Source of the DNA: Membranipora membranacea
Lineage: Eukaryota > Bryozoa > Gymnolaemata > Cheilostomatida > Membraniporidae
Assembly (NCBI GenBank): GCA_914767715.1
Contig: OU612066.1
Span: 749,001 to 813,000 of the forward strand
DNA length: 64,000 bases
Reading direction: 5' to 3'
Shown here: positions 58,495-64,000 of the stretch, in pieces
Numbering within the stretch: the stretch's first letter is position 1
Layout of the letters: every line of letters begins with the position of its first letter
Program-made: the position numbers and the translations under genes
Notes under the pieces: model-generated
What the model was told of the DNA's origin: nothing
The model's input: only the letters and a program-made list of their open reading frames with translations
Databases searched by the model: none

Positions 58495-61400
58495 ATGTCA
58501 ATAAGCAATCAAACGCTGTCACCTGACAAGCTTGAAAAGCTTAGTCCCCGTCTCAGAAATCCTTCCAGGAAAGCCTACAAAGGTAAAATGCGTTTTGTGA
58601 AATTTTTGACTACCCCAAAAGTGCTCTTATGCATATATAATAGCATATATTCAGAACTTATTGTTACATATATTATATAGATAAGTACAAGGTATGGTTC
58701 AGACATACCGGGGAGGAGGTGATAGAGGAGATACCAGCCTCCTACTCTCTAACCTTCAGAGAGATGACAGTTAGAGATATAGAGTTATCTAAGGGAGATA
58801 ACTCTATCACTCACCTCCGTATCGAGTCCCCACAGTGTATCCCTGACTGGATATCTGAGGTAGCCTCTGATGTCTTACAGCTCAGACTGTGGGATATTAA
58901 TGAGAAATCACTCAGGGAGGATCAAGTACATTGGGAGAGGTAAGTTATCTTATTGGTATATTAATTATTTCATACTGTAAATGTGAACTCTTTTAAACAT
59001 ATAGTATGACACACCAGACCTAGTATTGCAAAAACCTTCAGGATGGTTGATTAAATGAAGTATATGAATATAAAATTAGGAAAATTAAGTCAAATTTTAA
59101 AATGTAGAATATGCTTGTCAGGTAGCCCAGTATCTGTGTGTAGTCTTGTTATCTGACACACTTATGATGATATTATGAGGAACAGACAGTGGTGGGTGTG
59201 ATATTGTAAAGAAAGTTATCTAGCAGGGGTTTAGAAGTGGTAGATCCAGGCGGGGTGGGTGCGGGAAGGCGCTATAGCTCATCCCGTCAGGGGGCATATG
59301 GGGCCTCCCTCAGAAAGTTTTCAAGACATTCCAGCCCTTTTGGAGCAGAGAATAAATTGACAATATGAAGTATATTGTCCAAGATAAGATTTAATAGTAA
59401 TAATAATTGTTGTTTTGTGAGAAATTTTTCATCGACATTCTGATTTTATTGACCACCACAGATAAGGCTTCTGGGATGAGATGCCATGAACTTGCCAACA
59501 TTGAATTTTGACAAGCTCAATCTGTGGAATGGACGAGATAACTGATGAGTCCCCACAAAATATCCGCATCACAGAAACCTAAAAAAGAAAGATAATATAA
59601 TAAAGTATTATTAAGAGTTATCCTATGTATAAATGCGGAAACACAACTCCAAATTACTAAAATAGTCAGTCAAATTGGAACATCAATGGATGCTCTCACT
59701 ATTCAATATTTGTTTTAAACTTTGAATGATAGTTTCACAATGTATGATGGTAATTGGTTGTAATACTGCATATATTTTCGATGTGAAACAAACCAATTGA
59801 AACAAATATCCGTAACACCATGGGATGTAATTTTTAAGTTAGGTTAAATAGGCCAACCTAATAATCATTCAAGCAATTATAAATGTAAGGCAAGAAGTTC
59901 TCAAAAACCTTTTTGTGTCGGTACATATATGGCCTCTAACAAATAACTGTAGCAGCAAGGAAACTGCTACATTAGTAATTAATCTCATCTACAGAAGTAT
60001 TATTCAAGTATTTCAGGTTGATAACAATAAAGAGAAATAAACTAATTTTCCATCATAACCCGACCAAAATCTATACCGAGGAAAGAACCGGATAATAGGT
60101 AAACAAAAGTACCTGATATATTTTCAAGTTTTTATCTCATACTCAGGATTCCTCACCTATATATACATTGTGAATAATGTGACGTTTTATTGTAGATTAT
60201 CACAGTTAGATCACCTCAAGGTACTGAATATCAGTAATAACTCACTAGGAGCCGTCCCAGAGGGAGTGTATAATCTGACACAGCTTACTGAGCTGTATAT
60301 GGTGCAGTGTGGGATCACAGAGATAAGTGACAGGTATGTGAGAGTATCTTATTAGTGCTGAACCCAAACTGTAGTAGAGAGGCAATAATAACAAGGCAAA
60401 TATACTAGAAATGCCGGATCATTAACGCCACAAAACTTCCGGGTGTGGATGACATACACTCAGGGTGTGGATGACATACACTCAGGGTGTGGATGACATA
60501 CACTCAGGGTGTGGATGACATACACTCAGGGTGTGGATGACATACACTCAGGGTGTGGATGACATACACTCCGGGTGTGGATGACATACACTCCGGGTGT
60601 GGATGACATACACTCAGGGTGTGGATGACATACACTCAGGGTGTGGATGACATACACTCAGGGTGTGGATGACATACACTCAGGGTGTGGATGACATACA
60701 CTCAGGGTGTGGATGACATACACTCAGGGTGTGGATGACATACACTCAGGGTGTGGATGACATACACTCAGGGTGTGGATGACATACACTCAGGGTGTGG
60801 ATGACATACACTCCGGGTGTGGATGACATACACTCCGGGTGTGGATGACATACACTCAGGGTGTGGATGACATACACTCAGGGTGTGGATGACATACACT
60901 CAGGGTGTAGATGACATACACTCAGGGTGTGGATGACATACACTCAGGGTGTGGATGACATACACTCAGGGTGTGGATGACATACACTCAGGGTGTGGAT
61001 GACATACACTCCGGGTGTGGATGACATACACTCCGGGTGTGGATGACATACACTCAGGGTGTGGATGACATACACTCCGGGTGTGGATGACATACACTCA
61101 GGGTGTGGATGACATACACTCAGGGTGTGGATGACATACACTCAGGGTGTGGATGACATACACTCAGGGTGTGGATGACATACACTCAGGGTGTGGATGA
61201 CATACACTCAGGGTGTGGATGACATACACTCAGGGTGTGGATGACATACACTCAGGGTGTGGATGACATACACTCAGGGTGTGGATGACATACACTCAGG
61301 GTGTGGATGACATACACTCAGGGTGTGGATGACATACACTCAGGGTGTGGATGACATACACTCAGGGTGTGGATGACATACACTCAGGGTGTGGATGACA

Positions 61401-62878
61401 TACACTCCGGGTGTGGATGACATACACTCAGGGTGTCCATTGAGTTCATGATGGATGGTCATGTCATTATAAGTGCAAATTAAAATTAAACTGTCGTTGC
61501 CATACCATCTATGAGTATCATTGTCCTATTATGTGGCAGAACTCCCCCCCCCCCACAATTATTCTCAGTGAATACAGCCACAGAATAAAGCGCAACAAAA
61601 ATGTTTTAATTGTTGTATTTAAAAATATATATTATATAAAAAATAAGAGGTCCTCTTCATGCTCCTCCTTGCTTTTTAAAATCTTGCCTCACCGGAATTT
61701 AAACTCGGGCCTCTCGCGCTGAGATCAAACATTCTAACCGCTGAGCCACGCTAACCCGCTGAGCCGCGCTAACCCGCTGAAGCTGTGCTTGAGCTCAGTG
61801 CGAAATAATCCAGGTGTAGTGGGTGTAGGAAGTAATAAATAGGTACCGTAACAAAACAGTTAAACCACCAACTAGAAAAATAGATGATAATGTAAATAAA
61901 ATCTGGCTTCACCGGGATTTAAACTCGGGCCTCTCGCACCACAAGCATGTTATAATTGTGGTATAATTAATAAAAAAATAATAATTTGTCCACACTTGGA
62001 ATTGAACTCGGCCTCTTGATTTGTGAGCGAGCACACCAGCCACCTAGCCACACCTCCCCCCTGGAGATTTAAGTTAGACATGAAAGGGTAAAATTAGCTG
62101 TTGTGTAATTTTATTTAATTTTTCATTTTTTCAAGCAACGAAGGCAAAAAATGTGTACAAAATGTTTTACGCACATGCGCAACTGGTTTTACTACACATA
62201 TGTGGTTGTCGACAGGACTTTGATTTAGTCAATTCTCCTATTTTCCAAAAATGCATTTTTTGAAAAAAAGTGTTATGAGGCACTGGATATGGGTTTCTTT
62301 TATTTTATTTGAATGCCGTTTTCTTTCAAGTCAAATCAAACATTGAACATTATTGTTGTTATGGCCGCATGTTATAAGGGTAGTCTTTACGTATCAACTG
62401 CATTTTTTGCTCCAAGAACTTGCAATGGCTTTTAATATGGACAATAGTGACAATAGGTTTTGACATGTTGCTGAAATTCAGTGACGCGTCATGACATCAC
62501 GTGATGGCGTAACGTCTAGACTTCTTCGATCATGTGGATTGAGATACCATAGACTTAATATACTTAGTATATTAAGTCTATGTGAGATACCCAAAACAAA
62601 AAATTTTGGCGACGCATGACCTTAAAGAAAAGTCCAGATTGAAGGTAACAAAGAGACCCCAATATATTCTCATGTTTTTACCTCATACTCAGGATCCCTC
62701 ACCTATATTACATTATGTATAATGTGATGTTATATTGTAGATTATCACAGATAGATCAGCTCAGGGTACTGAATATCAGTGAGAACTCACTCATAGCTGT
62801 ACCAGAGGGGGTGTATAATCTGACACAACTTACTAAGCTGTATATGAGGGAGTGTGAGATCACAGAGATAAGTGACAG
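58495..62878 (+). CDS. Leucine-rich-repeat protein, 5' four coding exons, partial
   Basis: Exons 58495-58582, 58681-58939, 60196-60333 and 62741-62878 join in phase (the last three junctions share AG|A, coding Arg). The start MSISNQTLSPDK has no signal peptide. The second exon encodes a charged segment (YKVWFRHTGEEVIEEIP) and a divergent beta/leucine pattern (ITHLRIESPQCIPDWISEVA). The third and fourth exons, each 138 nt, encode two LRRs of the form L-x-x-L-x-x-L-N-I-S-x-N-S-L-x-x-V-P-E-G-V-Y-N-L-T-Q-L-T-x-L-Y-M, then ITEISDR. They are clearly tandem duplicates. The gene continues beyond the window. An intracellular LRR protein, perhaps of the ROCO or MFHAS1 type, is possible, but no second domain is visible to decide. 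Confidence 0.75.
60440..61436 (+). repeat. 22-bp minisatellite, about 46 copies, in an LRR gene intron
   Basis: Unit GGGTGTGGATGACATACACT plus CA or CC. All units are nearly identical; the only frequent variant is A or C before GGG, plus one G-to-A (GTGTAG near 60908). It lies in the intron between the two duplicated LRR exons, about 100 bases after the first. Confidence 0.97.
61684..62060 (-). repeat. Cluster of three tRNA-like SINE head fragments
   Basis: On the minus strand, 61748..61684 (GTGGCTCAGCGGTTAGAATG ... GAGTTTAAATTCCGGTG), 61945..61908 (B-box part only) and 62060..61990 (GGTGTGGCTAGGTGGCTGGT ... CCGAGTTCAATTCCAAG) each have box A and/or box B patterns. They differ from the SINE at 19232, so they belong to another tRNA-derived family. 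None folds as an intact tRNA by eye. Confidence 0.5.
62548..62582. mobile_element. 35-bp element made only of two inverted ends, with 8-bp target duplication
   Basis: CATAGACTTAATATAC, a short centre, and GTATATTAAGTCTATG form a perfect 17-bp inverted repeat around one base. TGAGATAC flanks it on both sides (62540-62547 and 62583-62590). The end sequence is that of the MITE at 57895. Confidence 0.75.
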
Positions 62879-64000
62879 GTATGTGAGAGTATCTTATGCA
62901 ATCAGATAGTACACTTATATATCATCATGGTTGTTTGTTCTGATTATTAGTGCTGAATCTGAATGCTGAATATATAGTGAGATATGATTATAGAATAGAG
63001 TAACCTGAAAATATGGTTATGATACAAGACTTGTTATGCCAGAGGGCATTATGGTCTGGTAAATTACATATCTTTATGCAACGAGATCTGAATCTGAATT
63101 TACCATAAAATACCACATAATGTCTCAAATTGTCACACCATTTTTATTGGTACAACTATTTTGAGTTGTATTTGTTATCATTAGGCATATAAGATGATAA
63201 CCTGTATGTATGCAGAGGGAAATGCAATGTAGACTGACATGGAAAAATGAGAACTTCAAGAATTATATCAACTAAATAATTGGGCTAGCTGGTAGTTAGC
63301 AGGTAACAATCAAACTTGGCGGCTTTATTTTAGCATTTAAGGTTGGTTAAAAATAAATGGGCTCCATTTTGAGAAAAGTCCAGAATGTAGGAATCAAAAA
63401 ATACCCGCTGATATATTGCCATGATTTTACGGCATACTCAAGATTCCTCACCTATACAAACTTTTAGAACTATATCAAATAAAACCTACTAACGTGAGGA
63501 TCATTTTTTAGTTTTCCTTAAAAGTCGCATATACATAGTCTTCGTTCAGACCATTTAACTAGATATGATCCATGATACAGGCTTCTTGTTAATCTAATCT
63601 TAATCTTCTTGACATCCTATCCAGCCCTTAGGCTCAGCCATACTACAGAGATGCTTATAAGTTTAGCTCAATGTAACCTCAATTACTCCGAGAACTAGTA
63701 AGAAACCAGTCACTGATTTACATTTTCTCTTGCACTGACATAATGGTGTCAATAGATATATCTCAAGAGGCTTGTCACACACATGTTTGACCCTCGGATA
63801 AAATTGATGACACAAAAAATAGGGATATAAATCTTATTATTTAGATTTTTTTACGTAGTTTACCCTTAAAAAAAGACCTCAGCAAACACTGTCAATAATT
63901 TCAAGTATGCGTCTAGTGTGATCTGGAGGGTTTCATACAGAGAATCAGCTACCAGTTCTGTGAACAAACACTGATGATAACTCGCTTGTGCGTATTATTG
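62879..64000. other. LRR gene intron with a remnant of a third exon cassette
   Basis: No exon found. 63376-63470 matches the intron sequence that precedes the LRR exons at 60196 and 62741 (GAAAAGTCCAGA..., CATACTCAAGATTCCTCACCTATA), but no LRR exon follows it. Confidence 0.55.

Noticed and set aside
60944-61141. Open minus-strand frame of 65 codons with a His/Pro/Cys-rich repeat
   Set aside because: It is the 22-bp minisatellite read through; any long array of that unit without stops gives such a frame.
1-64000. CRISPR array, prophage, operon or other prokaryotic system
   Set aside because: Spliced metazoan genes throughout; the tandem repeats have no unique spacers and are minisatellites.

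Overview
This window is animal nuclear DNA: AT-rich, with many short exons bounded by GT/AG splice sites, tRNA-derived SINEs, non-LTR retrotransposon fragments, several classes of small inverted-repeat transposons and minisatellites. The gene families (HBS1L with a SKI7-like alternative exon, an SLC17A9-like transporter, a rhodopsin-type GPCR, secreted pentraxin-PAN and CAP proteins, an LRR protein) point to an invertebrate metazoan. The phylum cannot be fixed from the sequence alone. Exon chains were built by hand from splice sites, reading phase and family similarity; no search was run.

Layout. 1-950: first two coding exons of an SLC17A9-like gene on the minus strand, running off the left edge. 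3.5-5.2 kb: minus-strand exons of a CaRF-like domain gene, perhaps decayed. 5.7-7.2 kb: a small inverted-repeat element and a decayed LINE. 7.77-21.34 kb: a complete HBS1L gene (plus strand, 17 exons, 710 aa in phase), with an internal alternative terminal exon that carries a SKI7-like motif; its introns hold an antisense LINE and SINEs. 22.85-27.27 kb: a complete six-exon orphan GPCR (437 aa). 27.4-49.0 kb: a tandem segmental duplication. Each unit carries a plus-strand pentraxin-PAN gene facing, tail to tail, a minus-strand CAP gene; all four reading frames close. The units differ by later insertions (MITEs, SINE, LINE pieces) and by an internal exon duplication. A relic of the GPCR last exon marks the right end. 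49-58 kb: no firm gene, but a 27-bp minisatellite, a 1.36-kb foldback element and duplicated non-coding blocks. 58.5-62.9 kb onwards: the 5' part of an LRR gene with a duplicated LRR exon, separated by a 46-copy 22-bp minisatellite.

Function. HBS1L (ribosome rescue) and its SKI7-like isoform (bridge to the RNA exosome) would come from one locus by a choice between two phase-1 exons. The pentraxin-PAN and CAP proteins are both predicted secreted and have been copied together as a pair, which suggests selection on, or at least tolerance of, joint dosage; a role in secretion, mucus or defence is inference only. The most notable non-genic items are a 35-bp insertion made only of two transposon ends with an 8-bp target duplication, a SINE tail hairpin with a compensatory stem change, and two MITEs whose insertion sites can be proved inside the window.
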